Shown: positions 1-12,393 of the stretch, in pieces
How the letters are laid out: the number at the start of each line of letters is the position of its first letter
How positions within the stretch are numbered: the stretch's first letter is position 1
Source: Sphagnum magellanicum
Lineage: Eukaryota > Streptophyta > Sphagnopsida > Sphagnales > Sphagnaceae
Direction: 5' to 3'
DNA: 64,000 nucleotides
Assembly: GCA_021904315.1 (NCBI GenBank)
Contig: CM038926.1
Location: forward strand, 3,892,390-3,956,389
Notes under the pieces: model-generated
What the model was told of the DNA's origin: nothing
The model's database searches: none
The model's input: the letters and a program-made list of their open reading frames with translations, nothing else
Program-made: the position numbers and the translations under genes

Positions 1-11
1 TCTATTGTATT

Positions 12-479
12 TGACGTGCTCCCAAGTCACGGGGTGAAACCCACTTGAGGGTTTCACAAAATCAAGTTGCGAAATTTGTGACTTAGCGGCATGCTCCCGG
101 CTTCCAACTCTAAAAGGGGGTAGAAGGTCGAGTTGGGAGCCCAGGGATTAAACTAGGAAGAGGGACTAGTTTAGCTCGTGTGAATCTGCATCCAAAAACC
201 AACCACAAAAGGTTAGTTTAGCATTCGGGACACCCTTGGGTGTTGGGACTTGCCACGGGCACTTGGACATACAAGACTCACCACGGCCCGGACTCAGGGG
301 AAGCCACCACCTTCCCCCATATAGTATTCTTTGCAGCTCGCCGCCGAGGCTACATCCAAATGGCACATTTTGTTGGGACTCCCAAAATGGAGTCCCAAAA
401 CTGTCCCGGCTAGACTCCCGGAACTTTGAACGGCCATAACTCCCGACTGCAGAGTCCGATCGCGACAAGGTCTGAACCA
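12..479 (-). repeat. LTR family L, truncated 3' part
   Basis: Read on the minus strand this is the last half of the LTR found complete at 516-1462 and, in plus orientation, at 2190-3010. It contains the terminal hairpin (ctaagtcac/gtgacttag type arms) near 12-100 and the GGGGGAAGG...CTTCCCC stem region near 295-320. It stops abruptly at a run ccaaag, where homology passes into a short plus-strand RT piece. Confidence 0.8.
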
Positions 480-515
480 AAGTATGGGCTCATACAAATT
501 CTTGGTGATGCCTTT
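480..515 (+). pseudogene. 36-bp fragment of gypsy reverse transcriptase
   Basis: Translates in the plus direction to YGSYKFLVMPF, matching [12 protein letters not shown] of the RT in the better preserved element (minus strand, about 56775-56810). It is wedged between two minus-strand LTR pieces, while the other pol piece of the composite (1463-2189) is on the minus strand. The internal region has therefore been partly inverted. Confidence 0.7.
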
Positions 516-1462
516 TGATGCACTCCCAACTCCTCAAAGGGCTCAAATGTGAGCCCAAATAGGAAAACAGCGGAAGAAGGAGGAGTTGGAGCACGCTCCC
601 TAGCTCACAACACTTTGAAGGGTAAAGGGGCGTGTTGGAGCTCCGGGATGGGACTAGGAAGAGTTGACAAGCTTCACTCATTCACACGGGCCTACACACA
701 ACCCACACAAAGTGGTTAGTGCATATTTGGAGCACCCTTGGTGCTAAGACGAGCCACGGGCAACACGAACACACAAGACTCACCACGGCTCGGACTTGGG
801 GGAAGCCACCACCTTCCCCCTTATAGTATACTCTGCAGCTCTCCACGAAGGCTACATCCAAATGGCTATTTTTCCCGGGACTCCCAAGTGGGAGTCTCGA
901 AATCGCGCCAAATGGGACTCCCGCAACTTTGGAGCCCCATAACTTAGCGAGCAAACCTCGGATCGCAATGTGGTCTAAAGCAAAGCTATAGCTCTCGTTG
1001 AGAGCTTTCTAACGATATGTGGCACGCCCCTTGCACTAAGTAACTCAGGTCGATTCCCGACTTTTTGTGGTCGGGAGTCAAATTGGCAGTTCGACTCTCG
1101 GCCCTTCTTTTGGCCATAACTTGTGTTTCAGATGTCCAAATGAGCAATGCGAGCTCATTTTAGACATCTACGATTCAAGAGCTTTCTAATGATATAAAGA
1201 ACGCCACAAGACATTGAGGTTTAACCCTTGCAATCGCTCTTTGAAGTTTTGGGAGTCCACCGAGACTCCATTTCCCAAAGTGGGAGTTGCCTTGGGAGTG
1301 TGAGTGTTCACTCCCTCACACTCCCTCACACTTTCTAACACTCCCGTGAATATGTGATGTGATTCCCGGGCTTCCTTTTGCCTTAACTCCCAGGCTTCCT
1401 CTTGGCCCGCAACCTTATAACCCTTTTGCTTTGGTCGCGAGCCCAAAGCTAGGGTTGCGACA
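516..1462 (-). repeat. LTR family L, complete copy
   Basis: Begins TGATGCACTCCC and ends GGTTGCGACA on the plus strand, that is TGTCGCAACC...GTGCATCA in native orientation, about 947 bp. It carries the family landmarks: the stem GGGGAAG...CTTCCCC next to a TATA-like tatagtata near 823-830, and the motif caaattggcag near 1080. Flanking pentamers ccttt and ggtgc do not match, so it is not a simple solo insertion. Confidence 0.85.
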
Positions 1463-2189
1463 GGTGCTCCATATGGCAATTTACTTCGTTTGATATACCC
1501 TTTTGTGAGGAGTTCTTCGAGTTAGACCTTAAGCTCTTTCAACTCCTCATGGCTCATTCTATATGGGGCCTTGGTGGGAGGTGCCACTCCCGGCATCACT
1601 TCAATCGCATGATTAACTTGTCTTCTCGGGGGCAAGTCTTTGGGCAACTCATCGGGCATCACATCCAAGAACTCTTCAAAAACTTGTTTTATGCACTTAG
1701 GGGAAGTCACCAACTTGGTGGCTTCCTATTCGTCCAACATCCGCATGACACATATCATGCCAAAATCTCCCACACATTCTCTTTCCCAAGCTTTTCTTAA
1801 CATAAAGTGGATGGTCGGACCACGCACACAAGGCAACGCGTGTGCCTTCACCCGCACAATCCCACTTTTAGCTGGGATTCTAACCAACCTATTGTGCCCT
1901 TCTATGAGCACATTATTTTGGGTGATGAACTGCATTCCCAAAATGCAATCCATTCCACCCAAGGTGGAAACCAACAAGTCCACCTTTCCTTTCCAATTTT
2001 TGAGTTAAAGAGGCACCTCCTTTGCCTGAAACGTAGTGGGATGGGGAACCCCATCCGCAAAGTGCACCTCAATGGGTGCTTTGAGCTCCTCTAAGTGCAA
2101 CTCCATCCTTTTAACGCATTCTCGAATTATGAAGTTGTGAGAGGCCCATGTGTCCAAAAGGCATAACACATCCCGCTTAGCAATCTTCC
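1463..2189 (-). pseudogene. Ty3/gypsy pol fragment (protease to RT start)
   Basis: Minus-strand fragment collinear with 57027-57762 of the better preserved element. It covers the protease fold ([20 protein letters not shown]), the linker ([25 protein letters not shown]) and the lead-in to RT ([14 protein letters not shown]). The reading frame is broken near 1715-1725 and near 2005, so it is dead. The left edge adjoins the start of one LTR and the right edge the start of another. The surrounding RT core, integrase and gag are missing. Confidence 0.85.
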
Positions 2190-3010
2190 TGTCGCAACCC
2201 CACTTTGGCCAAGTGTGGGGGTGAAGCCTAACACTTGGAAAAGTTGGAGGTTTAGAGTCCTCCAGGACTCCCGAATGTTCAGAGCTCGACAGTAAGGCCT
2301 AAAACACCTTGCATTGAGGTGTTCTTCATGCCATTAAAAAGGTCTTGAAACGTAGATGTCGAAAATGGCCTCGCATTGACCATTCGGACATCTGCAGCCC
2401 AAGTTATGGGCAAAAGAAAGGTCGGGAGTCAAATTGGCAATTTGACTCCCGACTACTAAAAGTCTAGAATCGACCCTTTCCCGACGTCACCTCAGGGAGT
2501 GCGACATGTCGTTGGAAAGATCTCGACGAGGGCTACGACTTTGGTTTAGACCTCGTTGTGATTGGATTTTGTAGTTGGGAGTTATGGCCGTTCAAAGTTC
2601 CGGGAGTCTAGCTGGGACAGTTTCGGGACTCCATTTCGGAAGTCCCAACAAAATGTGCCATTTGGATGTAGCCTCGGCGGTGAGCTGTAGAGAATACTAT
2701 AGGGAGTAAGGTGGTGGCTTACTCCCAAGTCTGGGCCGTGGTGAGTCTTGTGTGTCCAAGTGCCCGTGGCTAGTCCCAACACCCAAGGGTGTCCCGAATG
2801 TTAAACTGACCTCTTGTGGTCGGTTTTTGGATGCAGATTCACACGAGCTAAACTAGTCCCTCTTCCTAGTCTAGTCCCTGGGCTCCCAACTCGACCCTCT
2901 ACCCCTTTTTAGAGTTCGAAGCCGGGAGCGCGCCGCTAAGTCACAATTTTCGCAACTTGACTTTGTGAAACCCTCAAGTGGGTTTCGCCCCGTGACTTAG
3001 GAGCGCGTCA
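2190..3010 (+). repeat. LTR family L, plus orientation
   Basis: Starts TGTCGCAACCCCAC directly after the pol fragment and ends GGAGCGCGTCA. Conserved parts include caaattggcaatttgactcc near 2430, TATA-like atactataggg near 2695, and the terminal hairpin with arms ctaagtcac (2937) and gtgacttag (2992). It is about 100 bp shorter than the 920-bp copies. Confidence 0.85.
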
Positions 3011-5640
3011 TGGATGGCCCGTCAATTTGGGTTTGTGTTTTATAAATATGTTGGATTATCTCCACCATAAATGCTTCAACCGGTTTTTTTTTCCAAGTCA
3101 ACAACATTTTTTGCTTTTCTTGGCTCTCTATCCTTGAACACATGTTCTTCAGTTACTTTATTTCTTGTGGTAATATTAGCATCCACCACATTCACATCTG
3201 TAATGATAGTTTGTGTCTTAGCAACAGTGTGAATCTCTGCTACTATCATGGATTTCCCATGAAACATTTTTTACATCTCAACAAACTTTGGACAATCTGT
3301 CATTTTATGGCCATTCAAACCACAGATGTGACATGCATATGAAGATTTCTTCTATGCTTTATGACTTGGTTGTGCCACCTTTGTGGTTGCCACCTTGGTC
3401 TATTTTTTCTTCTTTCTACATGTCTTCACATTGTGATTTTTCATCCCACAATTTGTGCAATGTTTGTCAATCTTCCCTATATTACTTGGTGTTTTTGTTA
3501 ATATTGCTTGTGTGATACTTTGTGGTACTAACATTACATTCCTTGCTTTTGTAGTAATCATACCTTCTTCACACAACATTACCGCCTTCTTATGTTATTG
3601 TAATGTTGATCACTTCATCCCTGTAATCACAATTTTGATGTATGATTATAAACCCGCTTTAAACACATTAGTTAAAAAATCGTCTGTGGTTGGTACTTGT
3701 AAACCATGAGCCAACTTTTAAATCCGCTCATAGTAAACCTCCACCCTTTTAGTTTCCTCATGCTTCATGTTTTTTAGCTCCATGTATATTTGTTCATCAT
3801 TTTGAGTATTGTGATGACGATTGCCAAATGCTTGAATAAACTTCAAAAAAATATAGGTAAGAAATTTTGACATATAATTATGGCACTAGTCCGATGCTGT
3901 ATCTCTTAATGTATAGCTAAACATATTGATGACATATTCTTTAGAATTCTCTGCATTTGCTTTTATTATAGAATTAAACATTCTAACATGAGCATCTGGA
4001 TCAACATCTTTTTTTGCAATCAAGATACTTAAGAACTACCCTATTTGGCTTAACATAATGGCCATATTTGTGATCAAGAATTGGTGCAATTATAGTAATT
4101 GGTTTTTGGTATCCTCCTCTTGAATGCACAACATCTTCATTTCTACACCCCCTCCAGCAACCATTGAAATCATCAATGGTTGATCTACAATCCTATTCAC
4201 ATGAATAGTCATTATCGGATTAGTAAACACCATTTGAGGTATGCTAGCAACTTTAGTAGTAGCTGTTGGTAGTGTCGAACTTTGACTCGGATTCCTTCCT
4301 ATCAAAACTCCACCTATTCCACTACCCAATTTTGTTGTAGATCCAATTATTACTCCCCTTCTAAAAACATGTATGTTGGGCTCAACATTTGTTTCCACTC
4401 CTATGGTTGTTATACTTGCATCAAGTGATTGAATAACTTTTGCTCCAGCATGTTATTTTCGGGTTTCAACAATTGTTGTTTTTAACACTATTAGTGAAGT
4501 TGTGTTGACTCAAAATTAATGTTGTTCTAGTCTATGGTTACCCATTGGTATCCTCTATGGGGTAGTGTGTGGATGTGAATACCTAACTAGTTCTCTACTC
4601 TTGGTCTGAATAAATGATTGAATTTGTAGATTATGTGGTCCTAATTGGCTTCCCAATTCCATGCTTCTAAATTTGTTTCAGACTACATGAATTTCCAATT
4701 CTTGTTCATGTGGTTGATCTATTAATGCTCCTACCACATTCTATACTCCACATGCTTAGCAATACCTACTATGATATGAAAGGGCACAAAATTACAATCC
4801 ATGATTACATGTCCTTCTTCCTCATAGAATGCACAAACCCTTGAAAGTAATTTAATCATTTTCGCATCCACATATTCATGATCCTATGTTTTGGCTACAT
4901 GCCTTGTTTGATCCAACTTTAGATTCCCTTAATAAGAGTATGACTGTGGTACTTCATCCAACGCATTCACCTATGTTTTTACATATTCAAATGATATTGC
5001 GTAATTTTCCTCAATCTCCTCAAACACATCAATATTGGTGTTTTCTTCCACCTCCTAGTATTCCATTGGTTCATAGTAATCTAGAAATGTAGACTAATAC
5101 ACAACATGGGTTGTATACCTCCTGTAACACCCCTTCTTTGACTAGTCACTAATTTTAGAATTGAGATTTCTTGTGGATGATTAGGTATTATAGAAGTCCC
5201 TGCTCCATCTTGATCTTTACGATTTTAAACCATAAATTGCAGCTAAGAAGTATATTACATTTGCTCATTTAGATGAGTAGTCAACTGCTTCTTTCATGTG
5301 GAGATCGTTATCTAAAACTATGCCTTCTCTAAAGACAGTCCACACATCCCATCGTACCACTTTTGTGGTAGAAACAACTTGCCCCGCTAAGTTTTCCTTT
5401 ATTCTCAAAACTTGTATGTCCAACATCAAATTTTGAAGTGGGGTTTTTGTAAGCCCTACATTTTCAAAATTGTCTTTTGTCTGTCTTTTAATAACTTGCT
5501 AATTTGCCTCCAAGTCCAATTATTGTTGTAAATTTCAGGTCACCATTTGATTCATCTTGTTTCACAATTCTTCATCTTTAAAGTCTGTAGATCGCTCTAT
5601 AGTCCTTATGGCATCAATTGCGTAGATAAATACTTTCTAA
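3011..5640 (-). pseudogene. Decayed Ty3/gypsy gag with CCHC zinc knuckles
   Basis: Minus-strand coding remains of a retrotransposon capsid gene, broken by many stops and frameshifts. In gene order: a knuckle-like CAFYEEEGHVIMDC (4795-4839, second Cys replaced by Tyr); a Gly/Pro/Thr-rich spacer; a Retrotrans_gag-like domain (motifs HVRMFNSIIK, FIQAFGNRHHN, VYYERI) about 3720-4000; a second knuckle CTNCGMKNHNVKTC followed by a Lys run, about 3400-3460; and a third knuckle CHICGLNGHKMTDC near 3290-3340. Spacing in the last two is C-x2-C-x4-H-x4-C. No protease or RT follows because the composite at 12-3010 cuts in. A primer site lies just upstream at 5765-5784. The gag type is one I associate with conifer elements. 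That lineage call is from memory and uncertain. Confidence 0.75.
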
Positions 5641-5764
5641 CATACCCTTTAAAATTTTGAATTAAAAAAAAACAACACTACTCATGTGGACACTTTCATT
5701 TACATGATATAACAAAATTTGTATAAAGCCTTCCCATTACTGAAAGAAATAATAGAAAACAAAT

Positions 5765-5784
5765 TCCCCAACATGGTCGCCAAA
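5765..5784 (-). other. Putative primer binding site, TGGCGAC type
   Basis: On the minus strand the sequence reads ...CTATCATTTGGCGACCATG then TTGGGGAA, resembling the TGGCGAC...TGGGGA primer sites used by Tat/Ogre-type Ty3/gypsy elements (known of the family). It lies about 125 bp upstream of the gag remains, where a primer site should be. The adjoining LTR should begin at 5785 and run rightwards, but its far end was not found. Confidence 0.5.
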
Positions 5785-8057
5785 TGATAGAAGTGAAATT
5801 TAAATTCATGTAAAATATTTCAAACTACTGTAACAACAAATTTGCACTTCACATGCCTATGTTCACTATTTTTATTTTAACAAACTTAACACCACCATTC
5901 ATTCCAAAATCAAATTCATGGTTATTGCATATAACCAAAGTCTACACTTTAGAATACATCAATAAAAAAAATAGAAACATGATTACACTTCATTTCATCA
6001 TAATCTAACACTACATGAAATTCACACAAAAGATGAACATGGAATTCACTATAGAAGTCTATGCTTCTTTGTATTACTAAAAACATGAATCCAAATTACA
6101 ACATAATCCCATGTTTTGTTGAAAAAAAATCCCAAAACAACATTTAAAATTTGTGTTATATCAAAACAAAGTCTTTGGTTTTCTACGGCAAGTACCTCCA
6201 ACTCTTCCTATTCTTCTCTCAAAACAAAAACTCCCATGTCTCATTTTCTTATCCTCCCTTTAGAACCATCCTAAGTCACATCATATTAATCTAAAGCAAC
6301 AAAAATTCAAAATTCAAACCAACAAAATTCCCTGGTTAGTCCCTGTCCTAATTGCCTTGCTCATCCCGAATCACATACTTAGCTTACCCCCTTAATAGCT
6401 TCCTTCTTGCGAGCCTTTTGTGAATGTCATAATTTCATTATGGGTGTTTATTTGCACCTAGGGTTCGCTTATGCACAAAGGGATCATGGAATTGATATAT
6501 GATTGAATCCCACTATCTAGTAAATGAAATATTGTTTTATTTGTCATCATTGCATTATTGAGCTTTCATTTTAAAGTTATGCCTTACCCAACTATATCCA
6601 TAAACTTCATTACAAGGCTCCAATGTTCACTATTTCCAATACAAATTGGAAATACACATATTGTTATTTTGTGTGTTTTATGAGCTTCCGTGCATTACAT
6701 TTAATTAAATTGTCTGTAATGCAAAATCTTACTAAATCAAAGCCTTTTAGTCAACATCAACTAATACTATTAAGCATTCTAGTTGGTATTATAAAATAGT
6801 TCTTAGGTTTTTTCTCCCCATCATGTATGTTGGTCTATGTATTTACACGAAATATGTGCATTAGATACTCACACAACATTACACGTTTTCCACTAGCCTA
6901 AAATCAACCATTATCTTTCTCAATCCAACGTAGGGCTATTCTTTGCGGATTTGTATTTATTGCATCAGATCAATCATCTTCCTTGTTCAAAATCAAGACT
7001 AATTTGCCAAAATATGGACTAAACTTTAGATAAGAATTTGGATTGCACTCTCAATTGGACCACACTTATATGTCACGAGGAAGAAGTTCCAATCATATTT
7101 GCTTTCGAGGTTTTTATTTATAAAATAATTCCACACATTTTATTTTTTTTAAAAAATACACTAAAATAATATGTAGGTTCTTCTAATTTCACCACAAATT
7201 TCCATCCTTAAGTGTATCTAATATCTTAAATCAATCTTTTTGTTCCATTATATTCATCATAATCCTTGAGGTGTTAATTGTAATCTACTAAAAAGCTTTC
7301 AATTTCAAACAATTCAAGCTTGGATGGAAATTTAGACTCTTTGATGTTGTTTCTCTTCTCCAACATTCTTATACTTAGTTTTTTTGTTTTCACATTGATC
7401 CTTTCTACCATTATTTTAGTTAGTTTAGAACTACCTCTCATGTTTCACATTCACACCTTCAACATCCATAGCACCTTTGCTTTCTATTTTTGATGTCTCT
7501 AGACGACTGTAATACTCCTTGCTACAAGTATCTATACAAGCATCTTCCTCAATTTCCTAAGTTGATTGTTGCCTTTGAATGATAGTTAATATCACAAAAC
7601 AAGTTCAATCGACTCTAGTTTCTTTTTATCAACAATGTCATGTGCTTTTGCTCTACATTGTCAAGTTTTTATAAAAATGAGTTATTTACATTCTTGCCAA
7701 TGATCCTCATCTGTGTGTGTTCCTACGATGTCGAACATATGATGGTGACCTTCCTCATGCTCCATGCCACGAATTGACAGCGATTTTGCTGCATGACCCA
7801 AAAGATTTTTCATCCTTGCTTTTTAAGTCTTTTTTTTTTCAACTACCAATTGTGATGGTGTTTTTGGCTCCTGCTCTTCCTAGCCTAGTGTTCCTTCTTT
7901 GTGTTCTATTAGTGTATCTTAGTTTGCATCATATTTTCAAAATTGGCAACTCATGCTCATTGTCTTATGTTTCACTTGCATTTTTTGGCCACTTCTTTTT
8001 TTATGTTTCTTCCAATGAATATTGGTATGGTTTATTCATCCCCAATATATATTTTTC
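5785..8057. other. AT-rich decayed spacer, probable old LTR
   Basis: No gene recognised. The left end abuts the primer site at 5765-5784, so part of this stretch is presumably the minus-strand 5' LTR of the gag element. Short ORFs here have no recognisable domains. Confidence 0.4.
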
Positions 8058-8460
8058 TTAACGTAATAAATGGGTATTGTAATTATGGTTTGTCAGTTCA
8101 GCTAGCCACGAGTTGTTTCCAAGAACTTGTTGCAAGTCGTTCATAAAATTCAAATTGAACATCCGTATCATTGTGACATACACTTTGTATTCTTGCACGT
8201 TATTTCTTGATGCCCAATATCCCATTCTCACATTATTATCTATAACTATCACTTTCATCTGTTTGTGATCCACTACTAGATACATATCCAAGTCTCGAAA
8301 AGTTCTAACAAGCATTCTAATAGTTGCAACCTACCCTTCCAATGAAATAAAGTATGCATCCATTATGCCTATTTCTCATTACATATAGTCTTTGAAGAGG
8401 TTCTTGTTCATTTTGAAATTTCATTTTCTAACGTCCATCTTACTATATGGGTTATGAACA
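8058..8460 (-). pseudogene. Unidentified ORF relic
   Basis: About 85 codons are open (8058-8315), and with a few stops the frame extends upstream to about 8460. Recognisable runs are TFRDLDMYLVVDHKQMK, NNVRMGYWASRNNVQEY and NSWLAELTN. Composition is protein-like rather than low complexity, and the stops could derive from CAA, CAG or TGG. I do not recognise a family. It could be part of an old retroelement downstream of the gag at 3-5.6 kb, or a captured gene piece. Confidence 0.3.
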
Positions 8461-8821
8461 TTTACGTCAATTGATTATTGAAATTATATTGTTTGATTAG
8501 TGATTGTTTATGTCAATAGTCATAATAAATATTTCCTTGTTGAGTTTAATTAATGCAAGATGTTTCAAAATGTGCAAAGAATTGGGAGTTCATAGCTTTC
8601 AAATTGGACGCCATTGGTCGTTCTTTTTGCATAGTCTTATATTTCATTTTCTATTAAATGGGGGTTTTGCCTTGGGGCTTTTCTTAGCAATATATAAAAA
8701 AAATTCTTTGGTTTTTATCATTTTCCCACTTTGTTTTTTTATAGAATGCCCCTTTTCTTGATTTCTAACAATCTGCATAAGGAATTGAATTGATTATCAT
8801 CTTGAGGAATTTTCCATGGTT
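8461..8821. other. AT-rich spacer
   Basis: Nothing recognised. A plus-strand ORF here is hydrophobic and T-rich and looks fortuitous. Confidence 0.4.
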
Positions 8822-9742
8822 TGTCGCAACCCTAGCCTTGGGCTCACGACCAAGGCAAAGGCTTATGAAAGTGCGGGCCAAGAATGAGCCCATGAATCAC
8901 ATTTCATGCTCCTAGGAGTGCAAGAGGGTGGGAGGGAATGAACCCCCACACTCCCAAATGAACTCCCACTTTGGGAGTTGGAGTCCCAATGGACTCCCAA
9001 ATTTTCAGAGGGCAATTGTAGGGGTCAAAACTCATTGGATTGAGATGCTCATTATATCATTGGAAAACTCTTAAAACTTAGATGTTTCAAATAGGCTCTC
9101 ATGACCAATTTGAGTACTTAAAACACAAGTTATGGCCAAAAGAAAGGTTGGGAGTCAAATTGGCAATTTGACTCTCGACGATCAAAAGTCAAGAATCGCC
9201 CCGATTTTCTTATGTGCATGTGGCGTGTGCGACATACCATTAGAAAGTTCTTGACAAGGGCTATAACTTTGCTTAAGACCTCACCTCAATCAAAGGTCTG
9301 AACAAAAAGTTATGGGCCCCCAAAGTCATGAAAGTCCCAACTTTGGGAATTTCGGGACTCCCATTTGGGAGTCCTGGGACAAAATGACATTTGGGTGTTG
9401 GTCCCATGGCTAGGCACAGAGTATACTATAAGGGGGAAGGTGGTGGCTTCCCCCAAATCTGGGCTGTGGTGAATCTTGTGAGTCCGTGTTTGCCCGTAGC
9501 TTGTTCATGCACTAAAGGTGTTCCAACTCCGCACTAACCAACTTATTGTTTGGTTTGTGTAGGTTCATGTGAGTAAGTGACTTGCTTATCAATCTTCCTG
9601 GTCCCATCCTAGAGCTCCAGCACGCCCTTCTACCCTTCGAAGTGTTGCGAGCTAAGGAGTGTGCCCCAACTTTTTTTCCTTCCGTTGTCTTCTTCTTTAG
9701 ACTCGCAGCTAAGTCCATTAAGGAGCTCGGGGGTGTGTCACA
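8822..9742 (+). repeat. Solo LTR, family L
   Basis: A 921-bp stand-alone LTR from TGTCGCAACCCT to GGTGTGTCACA with no internal region on either side, as left by LTR-LTR recombination. It holds a TATA-like tactataagg near 9427 followed directly by the GGGGGAAGG...CTTCCCCC stem, and caaattggcaatttgactc near 9155. Flanking pentamers (tggtt left, tgcat right) do not form a clean duplication. Confidence 0.85.
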
Positions 9743-10203
9743 TGCATTCTTTTGACTCAGATATTATGTCCAAAATTGAATGCAAAAACATGTTTATCTC
9801 ATGCATGTAATTGTAAGTGGTAGCTTACAAGTAATTAGTGATTTATTTGTCGTTGATTACCAAAAAACCAATTGATATGGTAAAATTGAGTAAGGCAATT
9901 AAGTGTGTGAATTAATAATACTAGGGTGGAAGATAGGATCCTTTAATATAGATATTGGTATTCTTTAAATTTTCAAAAATTAAGAATTCTTGAAGTATTA
10001 TTGGATTTTATAGGAAGCAAAATCTTTTTTTCAACTTTAGCCTTAATCCATATCAAAATGTCCAATGAACCATAAATTACTACAAATGATGGTATTTTGG
10101 TTTCTTCATCAATTGTTGGGATTTTATTTTTTCTGATTATTGTAGACATCTTGTGGTTTTAGTGTAAGGCCTATCATCTAACGATTCACAGGTTGTTTTA
10201 AAA
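9743..10203. other. AT-rich spacer
   Basis: No coding or repeat structure recognised. Confidence 0.4.
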
Positions 10204-10727
10204 CTTTGTTCTTTAAATCTTGTGGCACCCAAGTTCACTTGCCCGAAGTTGCATAGAGTTGTCTATTGGGTTTCATAAATTATGTTGATAGGAGGTTGCC
10301 AAGGGAAACCAAGTCCTTTGTCGATAAATCATGTAATAAAGTTATGAAGAAATGCTTTGGAATTGGTTTTTATAAACTTGCCCATGGCATGTGTAAGCAT
10401 CACCTAGTGGTAGTCTTCCATATCCCCCTTCGATATGTTTACAATTTCTTTAAGCAATGCAAGACTATCTTTGTCAATTTTTGCATTCGCCCATCGCCAT
10501 GTTGCCCACTTTGTTGTTTTGTCAAATTGCCTTTTCCATTCTATTCCCCATGTTTTGATTTCTAATAAATTCTTTAAGGGTTCTAGAAAAGTTGGATCTC
10601 TTCGATATTCCAAAGGTTTTGTTGTCATTTTGCATATTCTATCTAGTATGCTCGAAATTAATATGTATTCAATCATAGTTTCCAAAGTGTTTAGTGTGAC
10701 CATTTTTGTAAATTTTTGTTTTGCCAT
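10204..10727 (-). pseudogene. Unidentified ORF relic, 107 open codons
   Basis: The minus-strand ORF from ATG at 10727 runs 107 codons and, past a TAG at about 10404, appears to continue (LTHAMGKFIKTNSK, FIDKGLGFPWQPP) to about 10270. It is charged and non-repetitive (IEWKRQFDKTTKW, ATWRWANAKIDKDS). No known domain recognised. The T-rich opposite-strand ORFs over the same bases are shadows. It may be an exon of a degraded gene or transposon. Confidence 0.3.
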
Positions 10728-12393
10728 TGTAAAAATATGTGTAGCAATTGTAAATGAATGGTAGTCGTAGAAAAGTTGGAGTTAATAAGTTTGGGTGGAG
10801 ATGGGGGAAAGACTGCAGTTTTCTTCTTCAAGTGGCAAGAACGATCTTAGATTTAAGAGGTTTGATAGACTGAATTCAAATAAAAAATAGTGTGAAATGG
10901 TATTGAGAATGTGCGCTTTCATATTGTTTCAATTCCCAATGGGAACAAACCTTTTGGAAATGAATAAGTAGTGTTTTTGTTGAAACATACCTTTTGGTTC
11001 TAAAGAGGTTATAGTTTACATTGGCACATAACCCTTGGTTGCGAACAAGTTGTGTTCATCCATTTTATTTTGCTCTTCCATTTTAGTTTTTCATACATTT
11101 CAATTTTTCATCTTGGTGAATAGTGAATGTTCGAATTCGCACATACCTTTATGTGGGTCTATGGGAATTAATTTAACATTCTATTAGTTTAAATGTTGGT
11201 GAGCTTGAATATATTTCATATTAAGGAAATATGAAGCATGGCTTTAAAGTGTGACTTGAACATTTCATTTGTTGAATTGTTTTGAAAGAAACCAACATTG
11301 ATTGTTTCAATCCTATTTCTTTTATTAAATTTTCTATAAAAATAATGTTTGTTGGCAAGATTCATAATAAAGTTCTTTTTTTCATCCATAAAAATCATTC
11401 ATCCATGGACACGTGGCAAATATTCCTCCACGTCAGCAATGATTTTGTCCTACATGTCAAATAATATTTTCCTAAACCCTAAACAACTACTACAATGATT
11501 AGTACATTATTAGTTTTGGAAGTTTAGGCATTGTTAAGTATTAGAATTAGGTGGTTTCATTTTAAACATATTTTGTACTTTTGCCTTTCTAAGACAATCC
11601 CCAAATCAATGATTTGCACCATAACAAATAATACAACGATATCTTAAAGGTATCGTAGCAAGTTTAACATGTTGAACAATGATTCCAACAATTGGTTCTA
11701 TGAATTTTGCTACGATAATAGGTATTAAAGGTACTTTTTTTTGTTGTGACAAGTTTCAACTCTGGAATCTTCAACCCAATTTAACGTTTCCATTCTTCAA
11801 AACCCTCCATATTAATTTTGCAAATCATAAACACCATTTGAACAAATAAATATAAATGCTGCGAAAGTAGTTCATGTTTTCACACTAGTCCATATGGCAA
11901 AATATTCCAAGCCTCATTAAAGAATATTTTGTTAGGACAAAAAATGAATGCACATGGCATGAAAATATTCCAAAAATATCTAGTGATGTGGAATGGAATA
12001 TGTTCCAAATATTCTTAATTCCTTGAGTTCATTTAGTCGTTCATTACTCACCATTAGTTGTTCACTAATCATTGCTCACCCTTTAACATCATTGGTGCAT
12101 TTATAGCTAAGGGTATGAAATGTAAGATATGATTTTAGGTTATGAATTATTTTTTACATACACAACAAGCAATTGCAAATGGATGCACATGTATTACAAT
12201 ATGACATACCTGATATTTTAGTGAAGGTATTTATTGCCATCTATATTCTTACCATAACATTGAGTATTTAACTAAATATTGTTATTGTGTCAAATGAATA
12301 GTCAACCATCTTTTATATATATATATTCTCCATGTTGTTACTGAAGATGAAAACATAAATCAAATTCAAATCATTATTCCATTATTATATAAG
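10728..12393. other. AT-rich spacer
   Basis: No gene recognised. A short telomere-like cctaaaccctaaac occurs near 11472, too short to mean anything. Confidence 0.4.

Larger units (their letters stand above)
12..3010. mobile_element. Scrambled composite of LTR family L
   Basis: Five pieces of one Ty3/gypsy family are joined head to tail in mixed orientation: an LTR 3' part (minus), a 36-bp RT piece (plus), a complete LTR (minus), a PR-RT piece (minus) and an LTR (plus). Both outer ends are the LTR 3' terminus (TGACGTGC on the left, GAGCGCGTCA on the right). The flanks tgtat (7-11) and tggat (3011-3015) match at 4 of 5 bases and could be a decayed target-site duplication. Sequence to the right is an older gag on the minus strand, so the composite appears to have inserted into that element. 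Whether this is one rearranged insertion or several nested events cannot be settled by eye. Confidence 0.65.

Noticed and set aside
166-497. Plus- and minus-strand ORFs inside LTR family L copies (also near 682-954, 2582-2782, 28820-29071, 49440-49664)
   Set aside because: They lie wholly within non-coding LTRs and recur only because the LTR recurs.
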